Source: Vulcaniibacterium thermophilum (lineage in GTDB: Bacteria > Pseudomonadota > Gammaproteobacteria > Xanthomonadales > Xanthomonadaceae). From it: a stretch of 64,000 nucleotides of DNA. Below the pieces are notes generated by a model that was not told where the DNA came from, ran no database searches, and was given only the letters and a program-made list of their open reading frames with translations. Each line of letters opens with the position of its first letter. Position 1 is the first letter of the stretch. A program made the position numbers and the translations under genes. The DNA lies in contig NZ_VOHJ01000004.1 of assembly GCF_007923255.1 (NCBI RefSeq), positions 62,001 to 126,000 of the forward strand. The letters run 5' to 3'. Of this stretch, positions 53,350-64,000 are shown piece after piece.

Positions 53350-54225
53350 ATGGATGCCCGCACGCCCCCGACCTCCGCGCCGATCTGGCGCAGCCGCACC
53401 CTGCAGATCGGCTTCTGGGTCGGCATGAGCCTGATCCACGCCGTCAGCAACAGCCTGACGGTCAACATGGACATCCGCCGGCTCGGCCTGCCGATCGCCC
53501 CCTGGGAGCCGGTGGTCTGGGAGTTCAGCAGCAACCTGGTGCTGCTGGCGCTGGTGCCGGCGGTGGTCGCCTTCACCCGCCGCTTCCCGCTTCACTGGGA
53601 CACCTGGCGTCGCCAACTGCCCTGGCACCTGGTCGCCAGCGTGGTGTTCTCGGTGACCCACGTGCTGGCCATGGTCGCGCTGCGCAAGCTGGCCTACGCC
53701 ACCCAGGGCGACAGCTACGGCTTCGGCGCCTGGCCGCGCGAGCTGGCCTACGAGTACCTCAAGGACGTGCGCACCTACGCCTCGATGGTGGTCATCGTCG
53801 AGACCTACCGCCTGTTCCTGCGCCGCCTGCAGGGCGAGGCCCGCCTGCTCGACCCGCCCGAGGACGGCGAGCCGGTGGAGCCGGTGGACCGGCCCGAGCG
53901 GTTCCTGGTCCGCAAGCTCGGCCGCGAGTTCCTGATCGCCGCCGCCGACATCGAATGGGTGCAGGCCGCGGGCAACTACGTCAACCTGCGCGTGCGCGGC
54001 CACGACTACCCGCTGCGCAGCACGGTGGCCGGGCTCGAGGCGCGGCTCGACCCGGGCCGGTTCGCCCGCATCCACCGCAGCTACATCGTCAATCTCGACC
54101 TGCTGGCCGCGATCGAGCCGCAGGACACCGGCGATGCCCGGGTGCACCTGAAGGACGGCACCGTGCTGCCGTGCAGCCGCCGCTACCGCGATGCCCTGCG
54201 TTCACGTCTGGCCGCGGCCGCCTGA
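53350..54225 (+). CDS. Membrane-linked LytTR DNA-binding regulator (RpfD-like)
   Basis: A 291-residue protein: four hydrophobic helices (about 15-165), a short linker, and a C-terminal LytTR DNA-binding domain (about 190-290) with FLVRKLGREFLIAAADIEWVQAAGNYVNLRV, RSTVAGLEARLDPGRFARIHRSYIVNL and GTVLPCSRRYRD. There is no receiver domain. In Xanthomonas the LytTR gene rpfD lies in the rpf locus near recJ, rpfE and prfB, so this is its likely equivalent. The -10-like TAGAAT (53337-53342) would start the messenger at the ATG. Target genes unknown. Confidence 0.87.
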   Translation: MDARTPPTSAPIWRSRTLQIGFWVGMSLIHAVSNSLTVNMDIRRLGLPIAPWEPVVWEFSSNLVLLALVPAVVAFTRRFPLHWDTWRRQLPWHLVASVVFSVTHVLAMVALRKLAYATQGDSYGFGAWPRELAYEYLKDVRTYASMVVIVETYRLFLRRLQGEARLLDPPEDGEPVEPVDRPERFLVRKLGREFLIAAADIEWVQAAGNYVNLRVRGHDYPLRSTVAGLEARLDPGRFARIHRSYIVNLDLLAAIEPQDTGDARVHLKDGTVLPCSRRYRDALRSRLAAAA

Positions 54226-54277
54226 GCCGCGCGCCTGCTAGAATTCCGCTCCTTTTGTTTGGTGCCGGACAGGTTCG

Positions 54278-55406
54278 ATGATCGAGCTCAATCCCGTCCG
54301 CCAGCGCATCGCCGATCTGGTCGATCGGCTGGATGCGCTGAGGGGGTATCTTTGACTACGACCGCAAGGTCGAACGTCTGGAAGAAGTCAACCGCGAGCT
54401 GGAAAGCCCCGACGTCTGGAACGACGCCGAGCGGGCGCAGGCGCTCGGCCGCGAGCGCGCCTCGCTGGAAAAGGTCGTCGTCGGCATCCGCACGCTGAAG
54501 GAGGGCCTCGGCTCGGCCGGCGAGCTGCTCGAGCTTGCGGAGATGGAGAACGACGACGCCACCGCGCAGGCGGTGGTGGACGATGTCGAACGTTACGCGC
54601 GCGACGTCGAGAAACTCGAGTTCCAGCGCATGTTCTCCGGCAAGATGGACGGCGCCAACGCGTTCGTCGACATCCAGGCCGGCGCCGGCGGCACCGAGGC
54701 GCAGGACTGGGCCGAGATGCTGCTGCGCATGTACCTGCGCTGGTGCGAGTCGCGCGGCTGGAAGACCGAGCTGCTGGAAGTGAGCGGCGGCGAAGTGGCC
54801 GGCATCAAGTCGGCGACGTTCCGCGTCGAGGGCGACTACGCCTACGGCTGGCTGAAAACCGAAACCGGCGTGCACCGGCTGGTGCGCAAGTCGCCGTTCG
54901 ACTCAGACAACCGCCGGCACACCAGTTTCACCTCGGTGTTCGTTTCGCCCGAAGTCGACGACGACATCGACATCGAGATCAACCCGGCCGACCTCAGGAC
55001 CGACGTCTACCGCTCCTCCGGTGCGGGCGGCCAGCACGTCAACAAGACCGAATCCGCGGTGCGCATCACCCACGTGCCGAGCGGCATCGTGGTGGCCTGC
55101 CAGACCGAGCGCAGCCAGCACGCCAACCGCGACCGCGCGATGAAGATGCTCAAGGCCAAGCTGTACGAGCTGGAGCTGCAGAAGCGCAACGCCGAGAAGG
55201 CCGCGCTGGAAGCGTCCAAGTCGGACATCGGCTGGGGCAGCCAGATCCGCAACTACGTGCTGGACCAGAGCCGCATCAAGGACCTGCGCACCGGCGTCGA
55301 ACGCAGCGACACGCAGAAGGTGCTCGACGGCGACCTCGACGAATTCGTCGAGGCCAGCCTGAAGATGGGCCTGGAGGCCGGCGCCAAACGCAGCGACGCG
55401 GCGTGA
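54278..55406 (+). CDS. prfB: Peptide chain release factor 2 with programmed +1 frameshift
   Basis: Release factor 2, which ends translation at UGA and UAA; the joined product is 375 residues. The first 25 codons (54278-54352) are in one frame and stop at an in-frame TGA; the rest (54354-55406) is in the +1 frame. Domain marks: stop-codon-reading SPF in [13 protein letters not shown] and the catalytic GGQ in [20 protein letters not shown] at 54239-54244 is a possible -10. Neighbours recJ and lysS are as in other Xanthomonadales; prfB-lysS is also a widespread pair. Confidence 0.97.
54341..54356 (+). other. prfB +1 frameshift site
   Basis: AGGGGG acts as an internal ribosome-pausing Shine-Dalgarno sequence, followed by TAT CTT TGA C. 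The ribosome slips from CTT onto TTT at the poor TGA-C stop. All elements of the classical RF2 autoregulation are intact. Confidence 0.96.
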
Positions 55407-55580
55407 GGGGCGGCGGCGATCCAGCCACGGGTTGCGCGGATTCCCGCGGATGAAAAGCGCGGCGACGCGCGTGGCCGCGCCCGGCCGCATCCCGCCTTCG
55501 TTGTCGTCGTAGTCGCAGTCCATCCATGTGATCCGCGCTCATCCGTGAAGATCCGCGGCTGAACCTAACCTACCCATCCC

Positions 55581-57101
<1,521 letters not shown>

Positions 57102-57227
57102 CCCAATATCGGGGACATGCCCGCCATCCCTGCCGCCGCAGCCTTCCGACCCCTTCAGTCCGGCGCCGCGCGGCCGCTATCGGTGGGGCAGGGTGCGCGC
57201 TATGCTGCGTGCGACAGGACCACACGA

Positions 57228-58304
57228 ATGGGACCCGGTAACGACGTGAATGTCGTCATCGTCGACGATCAGAGCTCGGCGCGCACGATGCTGCGCCACA
57301 TCGTGGAGGACATTTCGACCGAGCTGAACGTGCACGATTTCGGCGAGGCCGAGGCCGCCCTGAAATGGTGCGAGCAGGACCAGCCGGACCTGCTGCTGCT
57401 CGACTACCGCATGCCCGGAATGGACGGCCTGGAGTTCGCGCGCCGGTTCCGCCGCATGCCTCTCCACCGGGACATCCCGATCGTCCTCATCACCGTGGTC
57501 GGCGACGAGCCCGTGCGCCAGGCGGCGCTCGAGGCCGGCGTGATCGACTTCCTCGTCAAGCCGGTGCGCCCGCGCGAGCTGCGCGCGCGCTGCCGCAACC
57601 TGCTGGCGCTGCGCCAGCAGGCCGAAAGCGTGAAGCAGCGCGCGCTGTCGCTGGAGCAGCGTCTGCTCGCCAGCATGCACGAGGTCGAGGAGCGCGAGCG
57701 CGAAACCCTGCAGCGGCTCGCGCGCGCGATCGAATACCGCGATCTGGGCACCAGCGCTTTCCTGGAGCGGATGTCGCACATCGCCGGCCTGATCGCGGAA
57801 CACATCGGCCTGCCGGAGGAGACCTGCCGCCTGATCGAGGCGGCCGCGCCGCTGCACGACATCGGCAAGATCGCCATCCCGGATGCGATCCTGCTGAAGA
57901 AGGGGCCGCTCACGCCGGAGGAGACGGAAGTCATGCGCAAGCATCCGCTGATCGGCCACGAGCTGCTCAGCGGCAGCAACAACCGTTTCATCCAGCTCGG
58001 CGCCACCATCGCGCTGCGGCATCACGAGCGCTACGACGGCAGCGGCTATCCGCACGGGCTGAAGGGCGAGGCGATCCCGATCGAGGCCCGGATCGTCGCC
58101 GTGGCCGACGTCGCCGACGCGCTGCTGTCGCCGCGACCGTACAAGCGCGCGTGGACGGTGGAGGAGACCCTGGCCTACCTGTACGCCCAGCGCGGCCGGC
58201 TGTTCGATCCCGAGTGCGTCGACGCCCTGGTGCGCAACCACGGGCGTTTCGCCGAGATCTGCGAGCGCTACTCGATCGCGACCACGTTGCCGGAAGTGCA
58301 CTGA
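57228..58304 (+). CDS. rpfG: RpfG-type response regulator, c-di-GMP phosphodiesterase (HD-GYP)
   Basis: A 358-residue cytoplasmic regulator. The receiver domain has phospho-acceptor Asp59 in [13 protein letters not shown] and the conserved Lys in [11 protein letters not shown]; the HD-GYP domain has HD at 210-211 ([12 protein letters not shown]) and the signature [11 protein letters not shown] (265-275). It breaks c-di-GMP down when phosphorylated by RpfC on sensing DSF. ATG 57228 gives the normal receiver start; TATGCT at 57201-57206 is a possible -10. Its stop overlaps the rpfC start (TGATG). Confidence 0.96.
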   Translation: MGPGNDVNVVIVDDQSSARTMLRHIVEDISTELNVHDFGEAEAALKWCEQDQPDLLLLDYRMPGMDGLEFARRFRRMPLHRDIPIVLITVVGDEPVRQAALEAGVIDFLVKPVRPRELRARCRNLLALRQQAESVKQRALSLEQRLLASMHEVEERERETLQRLARAIEYRDLGTSAFLERMSHIAGLIAEHIGLPEETCRLIEAAAPLHDIGKIAIPDAILLKKGPLTPEETEVMRKHPLIGHELLSGSNNRFIQLGATIALRHHERYDGSGYPHGLKGEAIPIEARIVAVADVADALLSPRPYKRAWTVEETLAYLYAQRGRLFDPECVDALVRNHGRFAEICERYSIATTLPEVH

Positions 58305-60493
58305 TGCCCGCCGTGCTGCGCCAGCTCGGAGACCGCCTGCGCCGGCGCCCGGATACGGAGCACGCGCAGAACCTGGTGCGCATCGCGATCACCGCGCTGT
58401 TCTCCGCCTACATGGCGTGGCGCTACTTCAGCAGCGGCGGGCAGACCAGCGTCGCGATCACCTGGACGGCGCTGCTCACCGAACTGCTGATCGCGCTCGG
58501 CCTGTTCGCGGCGATCCTGCGCAATCCGGGCGTCTCGCACCTGCGGCGCGGGATCGGCATGCTCACCGACTACGCCGCCATCGGCATCATCATGTGCGTG
58601 GAGGGGGAAACCGCCGCGCCGCTGTACGGCGTCTACCTGTGGGTGACGATCGGCAACGGCATGCGCTACGGCAACCATTACCTGCGCATCGCCACCACGC
58701 TGGCCTCGCTGTCGTTCCTCAGCGTGATCGTGCTTTCGCCGTACTGGCGCGCCAATCCCTACCTCTCGTGGGGCCTGCTGCTGGGGCTGGCGGCGGTGCC
58801 GCTGTACTTCGACAACCTGCTGCGGCAGTTGACGGACGCGGTCGACGAGGCGCGCCGGGCCAACGAGGCGAAGAGCCGGTTCCTGGCCAACATGAGCCAC
58901 GAGTTCCGCACGCCGCTCAACGGGCTGGCGGGCATGTCCGAGTTGCTGGCGACCACCCGCCTCGACGCCGAGCAGCGCGAGTGCGTCAACACCATCCAGG
59001 CTTCGACCCGCGCGCTGCTGGCGCTGGTCGAGGACGTGCTGGACATCTCGGCGATCGAGGCCGGCAAGCTGAAGCTCGCCCATGGCGATTTCTCCCCGCG
59101 CGACCTGCTCGACTCGATCAACCTGATCCTGATGCCGCAGGCGCGCGCCAAGCAGTTGCGCTACGAGGCGGCGCTCGCGCCCGAGGTGCCCGAGCTGCTG
59201 CGCGGCGACATGGCGCACGTGCGGCAGATCCTGATCAACCTTGCCGGCAACGCGGTCAAGTTCACCGAGACCGGCACCGTGCGGCTCGACGTCGGCGTCG
59301 AGTCCCAGACCGGCGAGCGCGTGCGCCTGCGCTTCACCGTCAGCGATACCGGCATCGGCATCCCGGCCCACGTCCGTGGCCGGCTGTTCGAGGCCTTCGA
59401 GCAGGTCGACACCGGTCTGTCGCGCCGGTTCGGCGGTACCGGGCTCGGGCTCACGATCGCGAAGGGCCTGGCCGAGTCGATGGGCGGCACCATCGGCTTC
59501 GAGAGCACCGAAGGGCAGGGCAGCCGTTTCTGGGTGGTGCTGCCGTTCGAGCGCGTCGAACCGTCGCCCGCGTTGCTGCCGGTGGCCGAGGATGCGCCCG
59601 CGGCCGAGCGGCAGGACGAATCGGCGCCGGCCAACGTCATCGCCTTCACCGATCCGTTCCTGCGCCATCGCGCGCGCGTGCGGAGCCTGTCGATCCTGGT
59701 GGCCGACGACCACGAAGCGAACCGGATGGTGCTGCAGCGGATTCTGCAGAAGGCCGGGCACCGCAGCGTCTGCGTGGACGGCGGCGAGGCGGTGCTGGAT
59801 GCGGTCGCCGACGCCGAGTACGACGCGGTCATCTGCGATCTGCACATGCCCGGCATGAGCGGCCTGGACATGCTCAAACAGTTGCGCGTGATCGAGGCCG
59901 CCCGTGCCCGCCGCACGCCGGTGATCGTCTACAGCGCGGACGTCACTCCGGAAGCCATGCGCGCCTGCGAGCAGGCCGGTGCCTGGGCCTTCCTGCCCAA
60001 GCCGGTGGCGACCCAGCGGCTGCTCGACGCACTGGCCGAGATCGCGGCCAGCGGCAGCGCACGCGCCGCCCAGCCGATGACCACCGCGCCGGCGCGCGCC
60101 GGCGCCCCCGGCGGCGATGCGACGTTCGATCCGACGGTGCTGGAGGAACTCGATAGCCTCGGTTTGGGCGAGGGCTTCCAGCGCGAATTCATCGCCCAGT
60201 GCCTGCGCGATGCCGACCAGTGCATGGCGAACCTGGCCGAAGCCTGCGAGCGCCGCGACTGGGAACAGGCGCGCGAGCAGGCGCATGCGCTGAAGGGCGT
60301 GGCCGGCAGCATCGGCCTGATCAAGCTCGCCGCCCTCGGCGGCGAGATGATGCGCATGCCCGATTGGCAGTTGGGGCGCGACTGGCGCAACCGGCTCGCC
60401 GAACTGCGCGAGCGCCTCGCGCACGGCCGCGAAGCGCTGGCGGCGCGCGAAACGGCGGGCCGCGCCCACGACGAGGGCGAGCGCGGCCCCTGA
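58304..60493 (+). CDS. rpfC: RpfC hybrid sensor kinase for diffusible signal factor
   Basis: A 729-residue inner-membrane hybrid kinase. The N-terminal sensor (about 1-175) has a short periplasmic/N-terminal stretch ending [10 protein letters not shown], nearly as in Xanthomonas RpfC, and five hydrophobic helices. Kinase: His199 in [14 protein letters not shown]-box [12 protein letters not shown] boxes DTGIGIP and [14 protein letters not shown]. Receiver: Asp512 in [10 protein letters not shown]-terminal Hpt: His661 in [12 protein letters not shown]. In Xanthomonas RpfC also binds and restrains RpfF. Translationally coupled to rpfG; tail-to-tail with rpfF 10 bp away. Confidence 0.97.
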   Translation: MPAVLRQLGDRLRRRPDTEHAQNLVRIAITALFSAYMAWRYFSSGGQTSVAITWTALLTELLIALGLFAAILRNPGVSHLRRGIGMLTDYAAIGIIMCVEGETAAPLYGVYLWVTIGNGMRYGNHYLRIATTLASLSFLSVIVLSPYWRANPYLSWGLLLGLAAVPLYFDNLLRQLTDAVDEARRANEAKSRFLANMSHEFRTPLNGLAGMSELLATTRLDAEQRECVNTIQASTRALLALVEDVLDISAIEAGKLKLAHGDFSPRDLLDSINLILMPQARAKQLRYEAALAPEVPELLRGDMAHVRQILINLAGNAVKFTETGTVRLDVGVESQTGERVRLRFTVSDTGIGIPAHVRGRLFEAFEQVDTGLSRRFGGTGLGLTIAKGLAESMGGTIGFESTEGQGSRFWVVLPFERVEPSPALLPVAEDAPAAERQDESAPANVIAFTDPFLRHRARVRSLSILVADDHEANRMVLQRILQKAGHRSVCVDGGEAVLDAVADAEYDAVICDLHMPGMSGLDMLKQLRVIEAARARRTPVIVYSADVTPEAMRACEQAGAWAFLPKPVATQRLLDALAEIAASGSARAAQPMTTAPARAGAPGGDATFDPTVLEELDSLGLGEGFQREFIAQCLRDADQCMANLAEACERRDWEQAREQAHALKGVAGSIGLIKLAALGGEMMRMPDWQLGRDWRNRLAELRERLAHGREALAARETAGRAHDEGERGP

Positions 60494-60503
60494 GGAGCGG
60501 CGC

Positions 60504-61382
60504 TTACGCGGTGACGCCGCGCCGCGACTGCGCCCGCACCAGGCGGTCCATGGTGCGCAGCGACTTCTCGCCGAGCTGCAGCGCGGTATCCACCCAGATC
60601 TCGGTGATGCGCATCAGCTCCTCGAGCGTGATGCCCTGCGCGAGCTGGCGCACCTGGTGCATCGCCGCGCGCGCGTGCGGAATGCGGCGGTTGGCGCGGA
60701 TCACTTCCTCCACCGCCTGCGCGCCTTCGCCCTTCGGCGCGACGATATCCACCAGCCCCATCCGCTGCAGTTCCTGCGCGCTGTAGAGATTGCCTTCCAG
60801 CATGATCTTCTCGGCCAGCGCCGGCGCGATCCGCTTGCACATGAACGAGTACGCGCCCATGCCCGGGAAGAGGTCGAACAGCACCTCCGGCAGGCCCATC
60901 TGCACGTCCTCCTCGGCGACGATCGTGTGGCAGCTCAGCGCCGCCTCGAAGCCGCCGCCCAGCGCGTTGCCCTGCACGAGCGCGATGCTGTGCGCGCCGG
61001 CATCGAGCCCGGCGTAGAAGGCGTACACGCCATACACGCACTGGCGCGCGTAGGCGAGCAGCGCCGCGCGGTCCTGCTGGCGGATCAGGCGGCAGAACAG
61101 GTCCAGATCGCCGCCCAGGTTGAACACGTCCACGTCGGAGGCCAGCACCACGTGCGGCAGCGGCGAGCCCGTCTGCATCGCCTGCTCCCGGCGCAGCCGC
61201 GCGCCCAGATCGCGCTGGTAGGCGATGATCTCGTCCACCAGTCGCCTGGAGAAACACGCGCGACCGGGCGCCTCGACCAGGTCCGCATGCATGTGGATCC
61301 AGTAGACGGAACGCTCGGTTTCCTCGACGACGCGCAGCGTGCGGGGCGAGTCGGGATGCTGGAAGGGGTACACGACAGACAT
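60504..61382 (-). CDS. rpfF: RpfF, DSF synthase (crotonase fold)
   Basis: A 292-residue enoyl-CoA-hydratase-like enzyme that makes cis-2-unsaturated fatty acid signals (DSF family) from acyl-ACP. Both catalytic glutamates are in place: Glu146 in NALGGGFEAALSCH and Glu166 in GLPEVLFDLFPGMGAYSF. Long identical runs with Xanthomonas RpfF can be recognised (VYWIHMHADL, FNLGGDL, TEIWVDTALQLGEKSLRTMD). ATG 61382 gives the family N-terminus. In Xanthomonas rpfB lies upstream in the same operon; here the upstream gene is a TraB-family protein instead. Confidence 0.97.
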   Translation of the reverse strand: MSVVYPFQHPDSPRTLRVVEETERSVYWIHMHADLVEAPGRACFSRRLVDEIIAYQRDLGARLRREQAMQTGSPLPHVVLASDVDVFNLGGDLDLFCRLIRQQDRAALLAYARQCVYGVYAFYAGLDAGAHSIALVQGNALGGGFEAALSCHTIVAEEDVQMGLPEVLFDLFPGMGAYSFMCKRIAPALAEKIMLEGNLYSAQELQRMGLVDIVAPKGEGAQAVEEVIRANRRIPHARAAMHQVRQLAQGITLEELMRITEIWVDTALQLGEKSLRTMDRLVRAQSRRGVTA

Positions 61383-61464
61383 GGCTTGGCTCCGATGGTG
61401 GGTCCGTCCGGCCGGTCGCAGTACAGGACGGGTGTGAGGGTAGGTGTGCGCCCGACGCCTGGAA

Positions 61465-61493
61465 TCTATGCGCCGAAAATCACGCGACTGCAA
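61465..61493 (-). promoter_or_regulatory. Putative rpfF promoter
   Basis: On the minus strand TTGCAG (61488-61493), a 17-nt spacer and CATAGA (61465-61470). The transcript would begin near 61458, a leader of about 75 nt. The rest of the 284-nt gap (61383-61666) has a small hairpin GCGCCTTC/GAAGGCGC near 61634 after the TraB-like gene and a T-rich run at 61516-61524, nothing else clear. Confidence 0.55.
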
Positions 61494-61666
61494 GCGGAGT
61501 TTTAAAGACCTGGTCCGTCAAAAAACCGTCGCGATGCCGGGATCAAAATCCCGCGACCGCGCGCAGCATCGCGCCCCCGATTCTCCGAGGCTGCGACGCC
61601 GCTTTTCGGAAACATAAACGCCGACGGCGCCGGCGCCTTCACGCGAAGGCGCGCCGTGCGATCCGC

Positions 61667-62878
61667 TCAGCCGAACAGGGTGCCGAGCATGCGCGCACCG
61701 CCGATCCAGACGCCGATCGCGGTGCCCATGCTGGTCAGAAAGAAATTCAGCAGCACGCGCGCGACGCGGTTGCGCCACCAGCCGCGCCAGTGCGTGACGT
61801 CGTCGCGCAGGGCGAGGAAATCGGCATGGGTGGGCTTGCGCAGCCAGGCTTCGGTGAGCGCGCTCAGCATCCCCGACGCCAGCGCCGGATGCAGCGGCGT
61901 CACCGGCGATGCCAGCGCCGCGACCAGGATGCTCAGCGGATGCCCGCCGGCGAGCGCGCACCCCAGCGCGCCGAGCGCCATCGTGGTCAGCGTCCATTCC
62001 AGCAGCAGATCGGAGCCGACTTCCAGTCCGCCGCGCCAGAAACCCCACGCGAAACCGCCGAGCACGAACGCCGCCAGCGCCAGGGTGAACCACGGCACCC
62101 GACTCTTCGGCGGAATCGCGTCGAGCGTCTCGCAAATGCGTTCGGGCGCGTCGGCGTCTGCGCGCAAATGGCGCGACAGTCCGGCCAGATGGCCGGCGCC
62201 GACCACCGCCAGTACCTCGCGCGCGTTGCCGGCGCTTTGCCGCAGCCGTGCGGCCATATAGCGATCGCGTTCGGCGATCACCGTTTCGTAGAGCGCGGGG
62301 CTGCCGGTGGCGAACTCGCTGAAAGTCGATTCCAGCAGGTCGCCCTGTTTGAGTTTCTCGATGTCCTCGGCATCGACTTCCTCGCGCGCCAGCAGCGCGC
62401 CCAGCAGGCCGCCGCCGAGCCGTGCGCGCGCCCAGAAACCGAGGCGGCCCCATGCGCGACGGAACGTGCGGCCGACGTCGCGATCGATCAGATGGACGGG
62501 CAGGTCGCGCTGGCGCGCTTCCAGCACCGCGCGCTTCAGTTCGGCGCCGGGCTCGATCGCGAGCTGCTCGGCGAGCCGGCGCTGGTACGCGGCCAATGCC
62601 AGGTTGGCGGCGAACATCGGCGTGCGCCCGGTGCGCAGGACTTCGATCAGATCCATGCGCGCGAGCGCATCCGGATCGGTGAGCGCCACCAGCCGATGCT
62701 CGTCCAGCTCCACCGCCACCGCATCGAAGCGGCCGCTGGCGATCGCGTCGCGCACCGCATCGACGCTGGCCTGCGAGACGTGCGCGGTGCCCAGCAGCGT
62801 GTAGCGGACGCCGTCGCGTTCGACGACCGCATGCGGCTGCGACTGCACGAGGGCGGCGGGATCGGGCGTGGCGCTCAC
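61667..62878 (-). CDS. TraB/PrgY (GumN/TIKI-like) family membrane protein
   Basis: A 403-residue protein. The N-terminal domain (about 1-230) has YTLLGTAHVSQASVDAVRD, VAVELDEHR, and VVGAGHLAGLSRHL, the His and Glu motifs of the TraB/PrgY family, some members of which inhibit or cut peptide pheromones. The C-terminal part (about 245-403) has about four membrane helices with SPVTPLHPALASGMLSAL. The start is GTG at 62878 with AGGAG before it. It stands where rpfB stands in related genomes, upstream of rpfF on the same strand; whether it affects signalling is unknown. Confidence 0.88.
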   Translation of the reverse strand: MSATPDPAALVQSQPHAVVERDGVRYTLLGTAHVSQASVDAVRDAIASGRFDAVAVELDEHRLVALTDPDALARMDLIEVLRTGRTPMFAANLALAAYQRRLAEQLAIEPGAELKRAVLEARQRDLPVHLIDRDVGRTFRRAWGRLGFWARARLGGGLLGALLAREEVDAEDIEKLKQGDLLESTFSEFATGSPALYETVIAERDRYMAARLRQSAGNAREVLAVVGAGHLAGLSRHLRADADAPERICETLDAIPPKSRVPWFTLALAAFVLGGFAWGFWRGGLEVGSDLLLEWTLTTMALGALGCALAGGHPLSILVAALASPVTPLHPALASGMLSALTEAWLRKPTHADFLALRDDVTHWRGWWRNRVARVLLNFFLTSMGTAIGVWIGGARMLGTLFG

Positions 62879-62967
62879 GAAGGACTCCTGCTGGACCTGA
62901 CACGACGACGGCGCCGTGAGGCGCCGTCGCGGCCGCAAGCTTAGCAGGCGCGTCCTGCCGGACGGGC

Positions 62968-63900
62968 TCAAGCCAGACCGTAGGGCAGATTCGGCGTCGA
63001 CACCACGCGCTCGCCCGGACTGCCGCCGCGCAGGAAGCGCAGTGCGGCCTCGATCACGCCGGCGTCGTCGACGATGCGATGGTGTCCGAGCCCCGTCGTG
63101 CTGAGCAGGCGCGCCCCGGGCCAGTGGCGGGCGATGCGCTCGCCTTCCGACCACGGCACCTCGCGGTCGAGCACGTCATGCACGATCAGCGCCGGCCGCC
63201 CGATGCGGCCCGTGTTGCGGTGGACCTGCAGATCCTCGAAGCCGAGCCCCAGCGCGTCGCGGAACAGCGCCGACATCCGCGCGCACAGGTGCTGCGCCAG
63301 GCCGATCATGCGCGCGAAGCGCCGCGCCGCATCCATCGGATCGGCGGCGGGTGCGACCAGCACGACCCGCTGGGCCTGCAGGCCGCGCGCCACCGCGAGC
63401 GCGCTCGCGGTTCCGCCGAGCGAGTGGCCGACGACGCCCGCGGCCGGTCCGAAATGCGCGCCGACCGCCAGCACGGTGTCGACGAACTCCGGCAGCGAGG
63501 CCTGCTGCCCTTCGCTCAGTCCGTGCGCGGGCTGATCGAACGCCACCACCGCGTATCCGGCTTCGCGCAGGGCGCCGATCCACGCGGTGAACCGGCTGCC
63601 GTGACTGGACCAGCCATGCGCGAGCAGCACGTAAGGTTCGCGCCGCGGATCGCCCCAGGCGTAGGTCTGCACCATGCGCCCGTCCGGCAGCGCGAGCCGC
63701 TCCAGACCGGCCCCGACAGGCAGCGCGGCCGATCGCGCGCGCAGCCGCGTGCCCGGGGCAGGGGTGCAGAAGAGCCGCGCGGCGTGACGCGTGGCCGCCT
63801 GCGGGGCGAGATGGCTGGCGAGGGCGAAGCCCGCGCGTGTCATCGTCCACTTCAATGAACGAACGATCGTGCGGAAAATAGCGTGCGACGGAGGGGGCAT
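62968..63900 (-). CDS. Alpha/beta hydrolase
   Basis: A 310-residue serine hydrolase. Oxyanion region LLAHGWSSHGSRF, nucleophile in VVGHSLGGTASAL, acid in LIVHDVLDREVPW, and catalytic His in STTGLGHHRIVDD complete the triad. The N-terminal 45 residues are basic with a hydrophobic stretch and could be a membrane-association segment. The substrate is unknown. It lies 89 nt upstream of the TraB-like gene on the same strand. Confidence 0.88.
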   Translation of the reverse strand: MPPPSHAIFRTIVRSLKWTMTRAGFALASHLAPQAATRHAARLFCTPAPGTRLRARSAALPVGAGLERLALPDGRMVQTYAWGDPRREPYVLLAHGWSSHGSRFTAWIGALREAGYAVVAFDQPAHGLSEGQQASLPEFVDTVLAVGAHFGPAAGVVGHSLGGTASALAVARGLQAQRVVLVAPAADPMDAARRFARMIGLAQHLCARMSALFRDALGLGFEDLQVHRNTGRIGRPALIVHDVLDREVPWSEGERIARHWPGARLLSTTGLGHHRIVDDAGVIEAALRFLRGGSPGERVVSTPNLPYGLA

Positions 63901-63916
63901 GGCGAGGGCCTCGGGC

Positions 63917-64000
63917 TCAGGACGCGGGGGCGTAGGTGCGCAGCAGGCGCTCGAAGCCGCGTTCGCCCCGCGCGTGGGCGGCTTCGAATCCGAACAGCCC
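63917..64000 (-). CDS. C-terminal end of an unidentified gene
   Basis: The last 27 codons of an open frame entering from the right edge, ending FERLLRTYAPAS and a TGA stop, 16 nt upstream of the hydrolase start. Too short to identify; the in-frame stop and the close spacing to a same-strand gene make it likely coding. Confidence 0.5.
   Translation of the reverse strand, partial: GLFGFEAAHARGERGFERLLRTYAPAS

Noticed and set aside
63940-63990. tRNA-like TTCGAATCC near the right edge
   Set aside because: It lies in a continuing open frame and no cloverleaf arms can be formed around it.

Overview
The window is about 70% GC and fits a denitrifying gammaproteobacterium of the order Lysobacterales (Xanthomonadales). 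The strongest taxonomic sign is the right half. It carries dapB-carA-carB-greA-rpfE-recJ-LytTR(rpfD-like)-prfB-lysS-rpfG-rpfC and a convergent rpfF, which is the arrangement known around the DSF quorum-sensing (rpf) cluster of Xanthomonas and Xylella. RpfC even keeps the phosphotransfer residues at nearly the same numbers (H199, D512, H661). I cannot name genus or species.

Left third (1-33.9 kb), an anaerobic and microaerobic metabolism region. In order: the cbb3 oxidase operon ccoNOQP (cut by the left edge); a five-gene operon deoA-like/prs-like/phosphoketolase/alcohol dehydrogenase/acetate kinase; a P-type ATPase with a tandem universal stress protein; an SDR with an RNA-processing type metallo-beta-lactamase; an MgtC/DUF4010 membrane protein; the nitrite reductase operon nirK-nirV-sco-azurin with a divergent outer-membrane barrel gene; a GGDEF protein; a tyrosine-decarboxylase-like PLP enzyme; nnrS-sirB2; quinol nitric oxide reductase norB; hemN; and the Fnr/Anr regulator itself. 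Ten near-perfect FNR/ANR boxes (TTGAT/C-N4-A/GTCAA type) lie in front of these transcription units. From almost every box a plausible -10 hexamer starts 22 nt downstream, so the region reads as one Anr regulon together with its regulator. Nitrite to N2O is covered here (NirK, NorB). Nitrate reductase and N2O reductase genes are not in the window.

Middle (33.9-42.4 kb): a UDP-sugar dehydrogenase followed at close spacing by an FMN glutamate-synthase-like protein, then three tandem Tat-exported tyrosinase paralogues on the minus strand. Tyrosinases 2 and 3 share a 193-bp block that is identical base for base.

Right third (42.5-64 kb): the housekeeping and rpf block, then a TraB/PrgY-family membrane protein where rpfB would be expected, an alpha/beta hydrolase, and the C-terminus of an unidentified gene. 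prfB carries the classical +1 programmed frameshift.

Intergenic regions at 27.2-27.7, 30.26-30.9 and 36.88-37.18 kb hold a mosaic of GC-rich palindromes, partly as tandem units of about 213 bp. A different palindrome family occurs twice at 2.8-3.0 kb, and a single REP-like hairpin lies at 17.3 kb. I saw no tRNA, rRNA, CRISPR array, insertion sequence or prophage gene.
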